A stretch of DNA of 64,000 nt from Nocardioides anomalus (GTDB lineage: Bacteria > Actinomycetota > Actinomycetes > Propionibacteriales > Nocardioidaceae). Under the pieces are notes generated by a model that saw nothing but the letters and a program-made list of their open reading frames with translations, made no database searches and was not told the DNA's origin. The stretch is taken from contig NZ_CP049257.1 of assembly GCF_011046535.1 (NCBI RefSeq), positions 3,348,001-3,412,000 on the forward strand. The letters run 5' to 3'. Position 1 is the first letter of the stretch, and every line of letters starts with the position of its first letter. A program made the position numbers and the translations under genes. Of this stretch, positions 34,107 to 42,156 are shown in pieces.

Positions 34107-34156
34107 GTCCCGTTCTTCTCGGGCCCCTGCTTGCCGTCGCCGCTCTCGCTGTTCGG

Positions 34157-34659
34157 GTGATCAATTGCGTAGCGGCCGCGCGCTTACCAGCCCGACTCCC
34201 GCTGTCAAGGACGCTACGCGCCACTTCGTGGCGGACGGCGGCCTTCGGCGACAGGTCCGTCCTTGACAGCGGGACCCGGTCTGGCTGGTGAGGGCGCGCT
34301 AAGGGCGAGGCTGCGCCCCGCCCCACACAAGCGCGGCCGCCTTCGGCGACCACGCTGCGGTCCCGATGTGCGAATGACCTCGACCTCACTCCCCCACCCC
34401 CACGTGAAGGCGAAAGCGAGGGTGCCGCCGCCGACCAGGCCGCCTGTGGGCTGACCCGGCCACCGCCGGACCGCAGCCCCCTCGCCGAACGCTAGACCCG
34501 CGGCGTGGGGCGCGCATGCCGGACGCAATGGGGCTGGGAGCAGTCGCGTGCAACACGGCGTCGGTTGCGTTCGGTGAGGGGGCTGCGGTCCGGCGGGGGC
34601 CGGGTCAGTCCACAGGCGGCCGAGAACACGAGAGCCGCACCACGAGACACAGCACCCAG
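34157..34659 (+). repeat. Structured interspersed repeat, copy A
   Basis: About 503 bp, with no credible protein. It starts GTGATCAATTGCG and ends near AGCACCCAG. Hairpin 1 has perfect 16-bp arms (34198-34213 with 34258-34273) enclosing UUCG-type loops. Hairpin 2 has 55-bp arms (34438-34492 with 34567-34621) with three differences, two of them G-U pairs in RNA, and a 74-nt loop. Two relatives lie at 38385 and 49547 in the same orientation. It ends 6 bp from the stop of the diguanylate cyclase gene. Confidence 0.85.
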
Positions 34660-34665
34660 CCCCAC

Positions 34666-35775
34666 CTACACCGGCAACGGATGTGCCACGACGCGGTCCC
34701 GCCCCCCGCGCTTGGCCTGGTAAAGAGCGGCGTCGGCGGCGGCGTACAGCTCTTCGGGGGCCGACCCGTGCGTCGGCGCGTGGGCGAGGCCGGCGCTGAC
34801 CGAGACCTTGACCAGGTCGCCGGCGCCGAGGTCGAAGCCGTGGGCGCGGACCAGCTCGGCGATGTCCTCGGCGCGGCGCAGGGCGACGTCGATCGTGCAG
34901 CGCGGGAGCAGGACGGCGAGCTCGTCCCCGCCGAGGCGGCACACGACGTCGCCGCGGCGGGAGGCCTCGACCAGGAGCCCGGAGAGCTGCACCAGGACCT
35001 GGTCGCCGCCGGGGTGGCCGTAGCGGTCGTTGACGGACTTGAACTCGTCGACGTCGAGGAGCACCAGCGAGGTGCCCTCGTCGCCCTCGGGTCGGGTGAG
35101 GGCGCCGTCGAGGGCCTCGTCGAACGCCCGGCGCGTCACCAGGCCGGTGAGCGGGTCGATGGCGGCGAGGCGGGCCAGCTCGGTGACCAGCGCGTCCTGG
35201 CGCTCGCCGCTGCGCACGAGCAGGTAGGACATGGTCACCAGCGCGGAGGCCATGTACGCCGTGTCGAGGACGGCCTCGCGGGCGCCGAGCTGGCTGAAGA
35301 CGACGACGACCTCGCCGAGCAGGCACAGGGCGGTCATCACGATGGCGCCGGGGCGCCGGAGGAGCGCGGCGCCGTACACCGCGGGGAAGACGAAGAAGAT
35401 CTGGGCCGAGACCGAGGCGTCGTGCGTCGCCAGGTCGACGAAGACGATGACGGCGATGGCGGTGACCGGGCACAGCGCCCAGGCCAGCCGGCTGGCCTGG
35501 TCGAAGAACCACGAGGCCACGGCCATCAGCGCGGCGGTGAAGAGCGCGAGGGCGGCGAGGGCGAGGACCGCGGGGTCGGTGGGGCGGTTGGTCCCCGGCT
35601 GCAGCGGCAGGGTCAGCACGGTGACGGCGACGCCGACCGCGATGAGCACCGACACGGTGCGCGCGGCGACGGTGACGTCGCGCGGGCGCATCCAGTCGAG
35701 CAGGCGGTGGTACGGCGCGCCGAGGCCACGGGCCAGCGCGTCGCCAGGCGCGACCGGTTGCGTCACGAGGTCCAC
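34666..35775 (-). CDS. Membrane-bound diguanylate cyclase (GGDEF)
   Basis: Makes cyclic di-GMP. The 369-residue protein has about six N-terminal transmembrane helices (residues ~38-190) as a sensor and a C-terminal GGDEF domain. The active site is GGDEL (282-286), and an RxxD inhibitory site (273-276) lies five residues before it, so product feedback is likely. VDEFKSVNDRYGH carries the metal-site aspartate. GTG 35775 is used. Repeat copy A lies immediately beyond its 3' end. Confidence 0.92.
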   Translation of the reverse strand: MDLVTQPVAPGDALARGLGAPYHRLLDWMRPRDVTVAARTVSVLIAVGVAVTVLTLPLQPGTNRPTDPAVLALAALALFTAALMAVASWFFDQASRLAWALCPVTAIAVIVFVDLATHDASVSAQIFFVFPAVYGAALLRRPGAIVMTALCLLGEVVVVFSQLGAREAVLDTAYMASALVTMSYLLVRSGERQDALVTELARLAAIDPLTGLVTRRAFDEALDGALTRPEGDEGTSLVLLDVDEFKSVNDRYGHPGGDQVLVQLSGLLVEASRRGDVVCRLGGDELAVLLPRCTIDVALRRAEDIAELVRAHGFDLGAGDLVKVSVSAGLAHAPTHGSAPEELYAAADAALYQAKRGGRDRVVAHPLPV

Positions 35776-35949
35776 AGGTACCCCCCGGTCCCGGTGTGTC
35801 GACGGGCGACCGGCTCCCTCCGGTCTCCCTGGTGCCGTCAGGGTAGGGAGCGCAGCGCGCCGATACCGGCGAACGCGGGGGTTGCGCGGAAGCGGTCTGG
35901 TCAGCCGGGTCCGATCACCACCCGACGGGGTGGGATCGGGGCGGATGTC

Positions 35950-37050
35950 TCAGGTCAGCCGGTGCACGGCCGAGGCGACCCGCTCGTCGGTGGCGGTGAA
36001 GGCCACGCGCACGTGCTGGGCGCCGGCCGAGCCGTAGAAGTCGCCGGGCGCGGCGAGGATCCCGCGCTCGGCCAGCCACGAGACGGTGGCCCAGCAGTCC
36101 TCGTCGCGGGTGGCCCACAGGTAGAGCGAGGCCTCGGAGTGGTCGACGCGGAAGCCGGCCGTCTCGAGGGCGCCGCGCAGGTGGGTGCGCCGGGCGGCGT
36201 ACCGCGCGTGCTGCTCCTCGGCGTGCGCGGTGTCGGCCAGGGCGGCGGCCATCGCGACCTGCACGGGGCCGGGCACGATGAGCCCGAGGTTCTTGCGGAC
36301 CGCGAGCAGCTCGCCGACCAGCGCGGGGTCCCCGGCCACGAACGCCGCGCGGTAGCCGGCCAGGTTGGAGCGCTTGGACAGCGAGTGGACGGTGAGGATG
36401 CCGTCGGGCGAGCCGCCGCTGACCGAGGGGTGCAGCACCGAGACCGGCTCCGCGTCCCACGCGCACTCGAGGTAGCACTCGTCGGAGACCAGCACCGTCC
36501 CGCGCTCGCGGCACCACTCCACCACCTTGCGCAGGTGCTCGGGCGGCAGCACCCGGCCGGTCGGGTTGGACGGCGAGTTCAGCCAGAGCAGCGCGGGCCG
36601 CTCCGGTCCGATCGCGGTGAGCGAGTCGGTGGCCAGCGCGCGGGCGCCGGCCAGCGCCGCGCCGACATCGTACGTCGGGTAGGCCAGCTCGGGGAAGACC
36701 ACCAGGTCTCCCGCGCCGACGCCGAGGTGCAGCGCCAGCTGGGCGATGAGCTCCTTGGAGCCAACCGTCGGCAGCACGCCGTCCAGGCCGACCCCGGTGA
36801 CGCCGTGGGTGCCGAGCCAGTCCAGGCACGCCTGCCGGGTGGCCTCGAGCCCGATCGTCGTCGGGTAGCCGGGCCAGTCCGCGGCCGCGGCCAGCGCCTC
36901 CTGCACGACCCCCGGGGTCGGGTCGACCGGCGTACCGACCGAGAGGTCGACGATCCCGTCCGGGTGCGACCGCGCACGGGCGGCGTGAGCGGTGAGCTTG
37001 TCCCAGGGGAAGTCGGGGAGACGGGCGGAGACGCCTCGTGAGCTGCTCAG
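35950..37050 (-). CDS. dapC: N-succinyldiaminopimelate aminotransferase
   Basis: PLP-dependent class I aminotransferase forming N-succinyl-LL-diaminopimelate. The lysine that binds PLP is in HSLSKRSNLAGYR; LNSPSNPTG and SDECYLE are also family motifs. It directly follows fdxA, the usual actinobacterial fdxA-dapC order. The conserved start region (ARLPDFPWDKL) has no ATG, GTG or TTG before it in frame except inside fdxA, so CTG 37050 is the best start. This start is uncertain; the body of the gene is not. Confidence 0.88.
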   Translation of the reverse strand: MSSSRGVSARLPDFPWDKLTAHAARARSHPDGIVDLSVGTPVDPTPGVVQEALAAAADWPGYPTTIGLEATRQACLDWLGTHGVTGVGLDGVLPTVGSKELIAQLALHLGVGAGDLVVFPELAYPTYDVGAALAGARALATDSLTAIGPERPALLWLNSPSNPTGRVLPPEHLRKVVEWCRERGTVLVSDECYLECAWDAEPVSVLHPSVSGGSPDGILTVHSLSKRSNLAGYRAAFVAGDPALVGELLAVRKNLGLIVPGPVQVAMAAALADTAHAEEQHARYAARRTHLRGALETAGFRVDHSEASLYLWATRDEDCWATVSWLAERGILAAPGDFYGSAGAQHVRVAFTATDERVASAVHRLT

Positions 37051-37054
37051 CGGA

Positions 37055-37381
37055 CTACTCGTCGTGCTCCTGCGGCGGCAGCGCGGCGACGAGCTCGTGG
37101 TCGTGGTCGATCTCGCCCATCTTCGCGGCGCCACCGGGCGAGCCGAGGTCGTCGAAGAACTTCACGTTGGCGTCGTAGAACGACTTCCACTGCTCGGGGA
37201 CGTCGTCCTCGTAGAAGATCGCCTCGACCGGGCACACGGGCTCGCAGGCACCGCAGTCCACGCACTCGTCGGGGTGGATGTAGAGCATCCGCTTGCCCTC
37301 GTAGATGCAGTCCACCGGGCACTCGTCGACGCAGGCCCGGTCCTTGAGGTCCACGCAGGGCTGAGCGATCACGTACGTCAC
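37055..37381 (-). CDS. fdxA: Ferredoxin FdxA (7Fe-type)
   Basis: A 108-residue ferredoxin with two clusters. The N-terminal region has spaced cysteines ([21 protein letters not shown]) for a 3Fe-4S/4Fe-4S arrangement and [17 protein letters not shown] for a 4Fe-4S cluster. The long acidic C-terminus is normal for actinobacterial FdxA. GTG 37381 lies 7 nt after TAGGCT, and its promoter overlaps that of the divergent acetyltransferase. dapC follows 4 bp later. Confidence 0.94.
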   Translation of the reverse strand: MTYVIAQPCVDLKDRACVDECPVDCIYEGKRMLYIHPDECVDCGACEPVCPVEAIFYEDDVPEQWKSFYDANVKFFDDLGSPGGAAKMGEIDHDHELVAALPPQEHDE

Positions 37382-37404
37382 GGGAGGCAGCCTAGTATCC
37401 CGGC

Positions 37405-38325
37405 GTGTCGTCCGACGCGGGTGCCCACACGTTGGGGCCGCACGTCGTCGGCCAGCGGGTCGTCGTCCGCCGGATCCTGCGCGGCGAGACCGGCCCCTCC
37501 GGCGGCCCGGCCCTCACCGACGTGCTCGGCACCTGCACCGCGTGGGGCGACGGCATCTGCGTCGTGGCCCGCGACTCCTCCGACGGCTCCCCGACCGACA
37601 CCGTCACCATCGCCCTCGCCGACATCGTCTCCGGCAAGCCCGTCCCGCCGCGCCCCTCCCCGCGCCTGCGCGTCGACCCGGTCACCGCCCAGCACCGCGG
37701 CATGACGCTGTTCCCCGGCCTGGAGACCTCGCCCCTGGGCGCCTGGACGCTGCGCCGCTCCACGACGTACGCCGCGCGCCGGGCCAACTCAGTGCTGGCC
37801 ATGACCGACCCCGGCCTGTCCGACGCGGAGGCGTACGCCGGGGTGGTCGACTTCTACACCGCCCACGGCGCCCGGCCGATCGCCGCGGTCCTGCGCGACA
37901 CCGCGCCTGAGGCCCTGTTCCTGAGCCACGGCTGGGTCTCCGAGTCCGGTGACGCCGACACGGTCTTCGAGCTGGCGTCGGTGGCGGGTGTCGCCCGTGC
38001 GCTGCGGGGCGTCGACGCCGGCGGTGTCGAGCTCGACGAGGACGGCGACCTGGTCACCGCCCGCCTCGACACCCGGGCCAGCGGCGTCGCGGCCGTGGAC
38101 GGCGACTGGGTCGGCTTCCGGTCCATCGCGGTGGACGCCGGTCACCGGCGCCAAGGGCTCGGCCTGGCGGTCATGGCGGCGCTGGTCGAGCGGTCCGCCG
38201 AGCGCGGCGCGGCCACGGCGTACCTGCAGGTCCTGGGCGACAACGACCCCGCGCTGGGGCTCTACGAGCGGCTGGGGTTCGTCGAGCACCACCGGTACCG
38301 GTACCTCGCGTCGCCGCTGTCCTGA
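37405..38325 (+). CDS. Two-part GNAT-family N-acetyltransferase
   Basis: A 306-residue protein with an N-terminal OB-like/beta region ([34 protein letters not shown]) and a C-terminal GNAT domain. The acetyl-CoA loop is [11 protein letters not shown], followed by [24 protein letters not shown] 37405 lies 6 nt after TAGTAT, so it should be leaderless. Substrate unknown. It is divergent from fdxA by 23 bp. Confidence 0.82.
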   Translation: MSSDAGAHTLGPHVVGQRVVVRRILRGETGPSGGPALTDVLGTCTAWGDGICVVARDSSDGSPTDTVTIALADIVSGKPVPPRPSPRLRVDPVTAQHRGMTLFPGLETSPLGAWTLRRSTTYAARRANSVLAMTDPGLSDAEAYAGVVDFYTAHGARPIAAVLRDTAPEALFLSHGWVSESGDADTVFELASVAGVARALRGVDAGGVELDEDGDLVTARLDTRASGVAAVDGDWVGFRSIAVDAGHRRQGLGLAVMAALVERSAERGAATAYLQVLGDNDPALGLYERLGFVEHHRYRYLASPLS

Positions 38326-38384
38326 GGGTGTTCTGAGCTGGCGGTGGGTTCTCTGCTTGCCCGTCGCCGTCTCTCCTGGTTGGC

Positions 38385-38980
38385 GTGATCAATTGCGTGC
38401 GGCCGCGCACTCACCAGCCCGACTCCCGCTGTCAAGGACGCTACGCGCCACTTCGTGGCGGACGGCGGCCTTCGGCGACAGGTCCGTCCTTGACAGCGGG
38501 ACCCGGTCTGGCTGGTGAGGGCGCGCTGAGGGCGAGGCTGTGCCCCGCCCCACACAAGCGCGGCCGCCTTCGGCGACCACGCTGAGGTCGGCCTCCACGC
38601 ACTTGTAACGCGCAGTTACGGATCTTCCGACCCGTTGTAACGGGTCGGAAGATCCGATAACTGCGCGTTACAAGTTCTCGGCGGCGCCGGCCGCGGCAAC
38701 CCGCACCACACCCCCACCCACCCGTGAAGGCGGAGACGAGACGGTGCCGCCGCCAGACCAGGCCGCCTGTGGGCTGACCCGGCCCCCGCCGGGCCGGAGT
38801 TCGCCGTCGAAGGCTGAATCCGCGGCGTGGGGCACGCACACCGGACGTAATGGGGCTGGAAGCAGTCGCGTGCAACACGGCGTCGGTTGCCTTCGACGGT
38901 GAACACCGGATCCGGCGGGGGCCGGGTCAGTCCACAGGCGGCCGGACCCCAGAGCCGCACCACGAGACGAAGCACCCAGA
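38385..38980 (+). repeat. Structured interspersed repeat, copy B (with palindrome insertion)
   Basis: About 596 bp including a 75-bp inserted palindrome; without it about 521 bp. Hairpin 1 is nearly identical to copy A. Hairpin 2 arms are 38761-38814 and 38889-38943. The outer ~30 nt are the same as in copies A and C, while the inner ~24 nt differ but remain complementary within the copy. The loop is strongly conserved. The T-box leader of the AspRS gene starts about 40 bp after its end. Confidence 0.85.
38601..38675. mobile_element. 75-bp near-perfect palindrome inserted in repeat copy B
   Basis: Arms of about 36 bp starting ACTTGTAACGCGCAGTTA and ending with its complement, one-base difference, almost no loop. 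It is clearly less GC-rich than its surroundings and absent from the equivalent place in copies A and C. It looks like a MITE-like or REP-like insertion, or a transcription terminator hairpin. Confidence 0.7.
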
Positions 38981-39021
38981 CCAAAACCACCTCGCCCACC
39001 ACAGCACCCTCCCCCTACCCT

Positions 39022-39169
39022 GGAGACCCGGTGCGCGCGAGGCCTGACACCCCTCACAACACGTTCGCTCCGGGACCTCCAGAGGCCGGCCCCGTGCCGG
39101 CGAAGGTGTGGTGGCACCGCGACCTTGCCCCCGCCCACACCTCCAGGGCAGCCCCACTCCGGAGGTCAG
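39022..39169 (+). promoter_or_regulatory. Translational T-box riboswitch upstream of AspRS
   Basis: The T-box core GTGGTGGCACCGCGACC is at 39108-39124, flanked by AAGG/CCTT. Upstream, GGAG-CCGG (39022 on) pairs with CCGG-CTCC (to 39080) as a short stem I; GAC (39046-39048) and AAC (39058-39060) are candidate specifiers. ACCTCC (39139-39144) can pair with the ribosome site GGAGGT (39161-39166), so regulation is by sequestering translation start. A TACCCT -10 box lies just upstream at 39016. Confidence 0.8.
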
Positions 39170-40450
39170 ATGAAGGTCCCACGCACCACCGCCCACGCCC
39201 TGCCCACGACCGCACCCGGGAGCCGGGTCCGCCTCCAGGGCTGGGTCCACCGCCGCCGCGAGCTGGCGACGGTCAGCTTCCTGGTCCTGCGCGACCGCAC
39301 CGGGCTGGCCCAGGCCGTGTTCGCCCCGGGGACACCGCTGCCGCCCGAGGAGACGCCGGTCGAGGTGGTGGGCACGGCGACGGCCAACGCCCAGGCCCCG
39401 GGCGGCGTCGAGGTCACGTCGCCGGTGGTGACGGCGCTGGGCGACCCGGCGGACACGCCGGCGGTCGAGCTGTGGCGCCCGCGGCTCGACACCGGGCTGC
39501 CGACGCTGCTGGACCACGCGGCGACCACGTGGCGCCACCCGCGGCAGCGTGCCGTGTGGGAGCTCGCGGCGGCGTCGCTGCACGGGTTCCGGTCGACGCT
39601 GGACGCGTCCGGGTTCACCGAGGTGCACACCCCCAAGCTGGTGGAGTCCGCGACGGAGTCGGGGGCCAACGTGTTCGAGGTCGACTACTTCGGGCGGCCG
39701 GCGTACCTCGCCCAGAGCCCGCAGTTCTACAAGCAGGTGCTGGTCGGCGTCTTCGAGCGGGTCTACGAGGTCGGGCCGGTGTTCCGGGCCGAGCCGCACG
39801 ACACGGTGCGGCACCTGGCGCAGTACGTCAGCCTGGACGTGGAGCTCGGGTTCGTCGAGGACCACGTCGAGGTCATCGCGTGCCTGCGGGACACGGTGGC
39901 CGGGATGGTCGAGGCGGTGCACGAGCGGGCCGGTCGCGCGGTGGAGCTGCTCGGCCTCGACGTGCCGGTGGTGCCGGAGGTGGTACCGACGCTGCACTTC
40001 CGCGAGGCGCTGGCGCTGATCGGTGCGCCGGAGGACGAGCCGGACCTGGCGCCGGAGCACGAGCGGGCGCTCGGGGCGTGGGGCCGCGAGGAGCACGGGA
40101 GCGACTTCGTGGTGGTGCACGGCTACCCCACGGCGCACCGGGCCTTCTACAGCCACCCCGACCCCGAGAACCCGCGGTGGTCGCGCTCCTTCGACCTGCT
40201 GTTCCGCGGCCTGGAGCTGGTGAGCGGGGCGCAGCGGCTGCACCGCTACGACGACTACGTGGCGGCGCTGGCCGCGCGGGGCTACCCGCTGGCGCCGTAC
40301 GCGTCGTACGTCGAGGCCTTCCGGCGCGGCATCCCACCGCACGGCGGGTTCGCGATCGGGCTGGAGCGGTGGGTGGCGCGGCTGACGGGGGCGGCCAACA
40401 TCCGCGAGGTCACGCTGTTCCCGCGCGACCTGCACCGACTGGCGCCGTAG
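39170..40450 (+). CDS. aspS: Archaeal/eukaryotic-type aspartyl-tRNA synthetase (probably non-discriminating)
   Basis: A 426-residue class II synthetase of the short AspRS type lacking the bacterial insertion domain. An N-terminal OB anticodon domain (RVRLQGWVHRRRELATVSFLVLRD) precedes the catalytic core: motif 2 is FRAEPHDTVRHLAQY, motif 3 is GFAIGLERWVARL. ATG 39170 has a GGAGGT ribosome site. Such enzymes can charge tRNA-Asp and often tRNA-Asn for the amidotransferase route. A T-box leader senses the cognate tRNA. Confidence 0.85.
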   Translation: MKVPRTTAHALPTTAPGSRVRLQGWVHRRRELATVSFLVLRDRTGLAQAVFAPGTPLPPEETPVEVVGTATANAQAPGGVEVTSPVVTALGDPADTPAVELWRPRLDTGLPTLLDHAATTWRHPRQRAVWELAAASLHGFRSTLDASGFTEVHTPKLVESATESGANVFEVDYFGRPAYLAQSPQFYKQVLVGVFERVYEVGPVFRAEPHDTVRHLAQYVSLDVELGFVEDHVEVIACLRDTVAGMVEAVHERAGRAVELLGLDVPVVPEVVPTLHFREALALIGAPEDEPDLAPEHERALGAWGREEHGSDFVVVHGYPTAHRAFYSHPDPENPRWSRSFDLLFRGLELVSGAQRLHRYDDYVAALAARGYPLAPYASYVEAFRRGIPPHGGFAIGLERWVARLTGAANIREVTLFPRDLHRLAP

Positions 40451-40689
40451 GCGCGCTCAGCAGGCCGGGCGGGGCCTCTGCGGCCCAGGGCGTCCAGCCC
40501 CAGCCGGATGGCCACCGGGTCGGTGGGGATGAGCAGGTGCTCGGAGACGTCGGCCGGGCACAGGTCCTCGTGGGCGCAGGCCGGGCAGGCCACGCCGAAG
40601 ACCGCCTGGGTGAGCGGGTTCCCGGGGCCGGTCGAGCAGCGCCTGCGAGAGCGGTTCGAGCAGGTGGCGGCGGACCGGGCCGGGGTCAC
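40282..40689 (-). CDS. Possible small cysteine-containing protein, 3' end uncertain
   Basis: GTG 40689 overlaps the stop of the upstream propeller gene by 4 bp (GTGA), the usual coupling here. The first ~75 residues look protein-like (LTQAVFGVACPACAHEDLCPADV, HLLIPTDPVAIRLGLDALG), with a possible zinc site. After about residue 78 the frame becomes the antisense of the AspRS gene, so the real end may be nearer 40457 after a frameshift. I do not recognise it. Confidence 0.3.
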   Translation of the reverse strand: MTPARSAATCSNRSRRRCSTGPGNPLTQAVFGVACPACAHEDLCPADVSEHLLIPTDPVAIRLGLDALGRRGPARPAERAYGASRCRSRGNSVTSRMLAAPVSRATHRSSPIANPPCGGMPRRKASTYDAYGASG

Positions 40690-41786
40690 CCCAGCCCGCG
40701 CAGCACCGCCACCCGGCCGTCGGAGCCCGAGCCCCAGCAGGCGCCGTCGGCGGTGCACTCGACGGCGTCCAGGCTGCCCCGGTCGACGCGCTTCCAGGTC
40801 ACCGCGCCGTCGTACGACACGTCCGTGCCGGTCGGGCCGACCGCGACGACGCCCTGGGACGGCGAGCCGGTCTCGGCGGTGCGGGGCAGGAACGCGGCGC
40901 CGGAGCGGTAGCCGTGCAGGTCGCCACCGAGCTGCCAGGTGAGCCCGCGGTCCTCGGAGAACGCCGACGTGCGCTGGGTCTTGTCCGGCTTCTCGAAGTC
41001 GCCGCCGACCGCGACGAGGGTGCGCTGGTCGCGCACGGCGAGGGAGAAGATGCCGCCCGCGTCGCTGCGCACCACCGGGGTGTCGGTGACCGTCCAGGTG
41101 CGGCCCCGGTCGGCGGAGTGGTAGACCCGCGCGGCCGCGCCGCCCGAGGCGATCCAGGCGTCGCTCTTGCCGGCGGTCACCAGGCAGGTGCCGCTGGCCG
41201 CGAAGCCGAACTCACCGTCCAGCGCCGCCGGCATCCCGTCGCTCGGCCGCTTGGCCCACGTGCGCCCGCCGTCGTTGGTCACCAGGACCCGGAACTTCCC
41301 CTTCACCGGGTCGCTCATGGCCAGCCCGTGGCGGCGGTCCCAGAAGCTCAGGCAGTCGTAGAACGCGGCCTTGGACGGGTTCTGGAAGGTGCGCTGCCAG
41401 GTGCGCCCGCCGTTGCCGGTGCGGTAGATGCGCGAGTCGCCGCCCTCGCCGATCGACATGACCACGGCGTGCTGGTCGTCCCAGGCCTCGATGTCGCGGA
41501 ACTCCAGGTCGCCGCTGTCGCCGCCCGGCGAGACGTCGCGCCAGTGCCGGCCGCCGTCGGTGGTGCGCAGCACCGTGCCCTCCGTGCCGCTGACCCACGC
41601 GACCTTGCTGCTCACCGGCGCCAGGCCGCGGAACTGGGCGTCGGACCCGGTGGGCCGGTCCACCCAGCGCACCCCTGCGGCGGCGGTGGCCCGGTCGGTC
41701 ACGAGGGCGGCGAGCCCCCCGACGACCAGGGCGGTGACGAGCGCGGCCACCAGGGCGCGCGGCAGTGACGAGGTTCCCGAGATCAT
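40686..41786 (-). CDS. Secreted YCF48/BNR-type beta-propeller protein
   Basis: A 366-residue exported protein. The signal peptide is ALVAALVTALVVGGLAALV. Several propeller blades carry the BNR/sortilin-like signature of DGGRHW, NGGRTW and DRGRTW, spaced as in YCF48-like and oxidoreductase-related proteins. Such proteins are usually binding scaffolds rather than enzymes. ATG 41786 lies 6 nt after TACGTT. Ligand unknown. Confidence 0.78.
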   Translation of the reverse strand: MISGTSSLPRALVAALVTALVVGGLAALVTDRATAAAGVRWVDRPTGSDAQFRGLAPVSSKVAWVSGTEGTVLRTTDGGRHWRDVSPGGDSGDLEFRDIEAWDDQHAVVMSIGEGGDSRIYRTGNGGRTWQRTFQNPSKAAFYDCLSFWDRRHGLAMSDPVKGKFRVLVTNDGGRTWAKRPSDGMPAALDGEFGFAASGTCLVTAGKSDAWIASGGAAARVYHSADRGRTWTVTDTPVVRSDAGGIFSLAVRDQRTLVAVGGDFEKPDKTQRTSAFSEDRGLTWQLGGDLHGYRSGAAFLPRTAETGSPSQGVVAVGPTGTDVSYDGAVTWKRVDRGSLDAVECTADGACWGSGSDGRVAVLRGLG

Positions 41787-41798
41787 CTCGGCAACGTA

Positions 41799-42120
41799 CT
41801 ACCGCAGCACCCGGTAGCGCAGGTGCGAGACCTGCCGGTCCCCCGGCGGCGGCTCGTCGGGGACGTGGTGGGTCAGCACCAGGACCGGTACGCCGTCGTG
41901 GTGGTCCCCGCCCCAGCGGCCGGCCAGCTCGCAGGTCCGCCGGCCCGAGATGAACGCGCGAGCTCCGGCTCCCCCAGGGCGGCGTCCACGAGCCGGCGGA
42001 CCAGCGAGAGGCTGCCCGCGCTCCGCAGGTCGGGCCCGTCGTAGCCGAGTAGCCCGGTGCGTGCTCACCCCGGGCGAACCCGTCGACGGAGACGAAGAGG
42101 TCGGCGCGCACGGTGGTCAT
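41799..42120 (-). pseudogene. Broken DHFR-family (RibD C-terminal-like) gene
   Basis: The start MTTVRADLFVSVDGFARGEH matches the N-terminus of dihydrofolate reductase-like proteins. The homologous continuation (GYDGPDLRSAGSLSLVRRLVD) is in a second frame and FISGRRTCELAGRWGG in a third, so at least two frameshifts exist. The C-terminal half of the domain is missing: the last frame ends at 41799. It is decayed. Confidence 0.72.
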
Positions 42121-42156
42121 GCGACGGCCGACCGGTCCCGGCGCCGGGACTCGTCG

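Noticed and set aside
34157..34659. Short open frames inside the three repeats as genes
   Set aside because: Frames are not conserved between copies, whereas the stem complementarity is.
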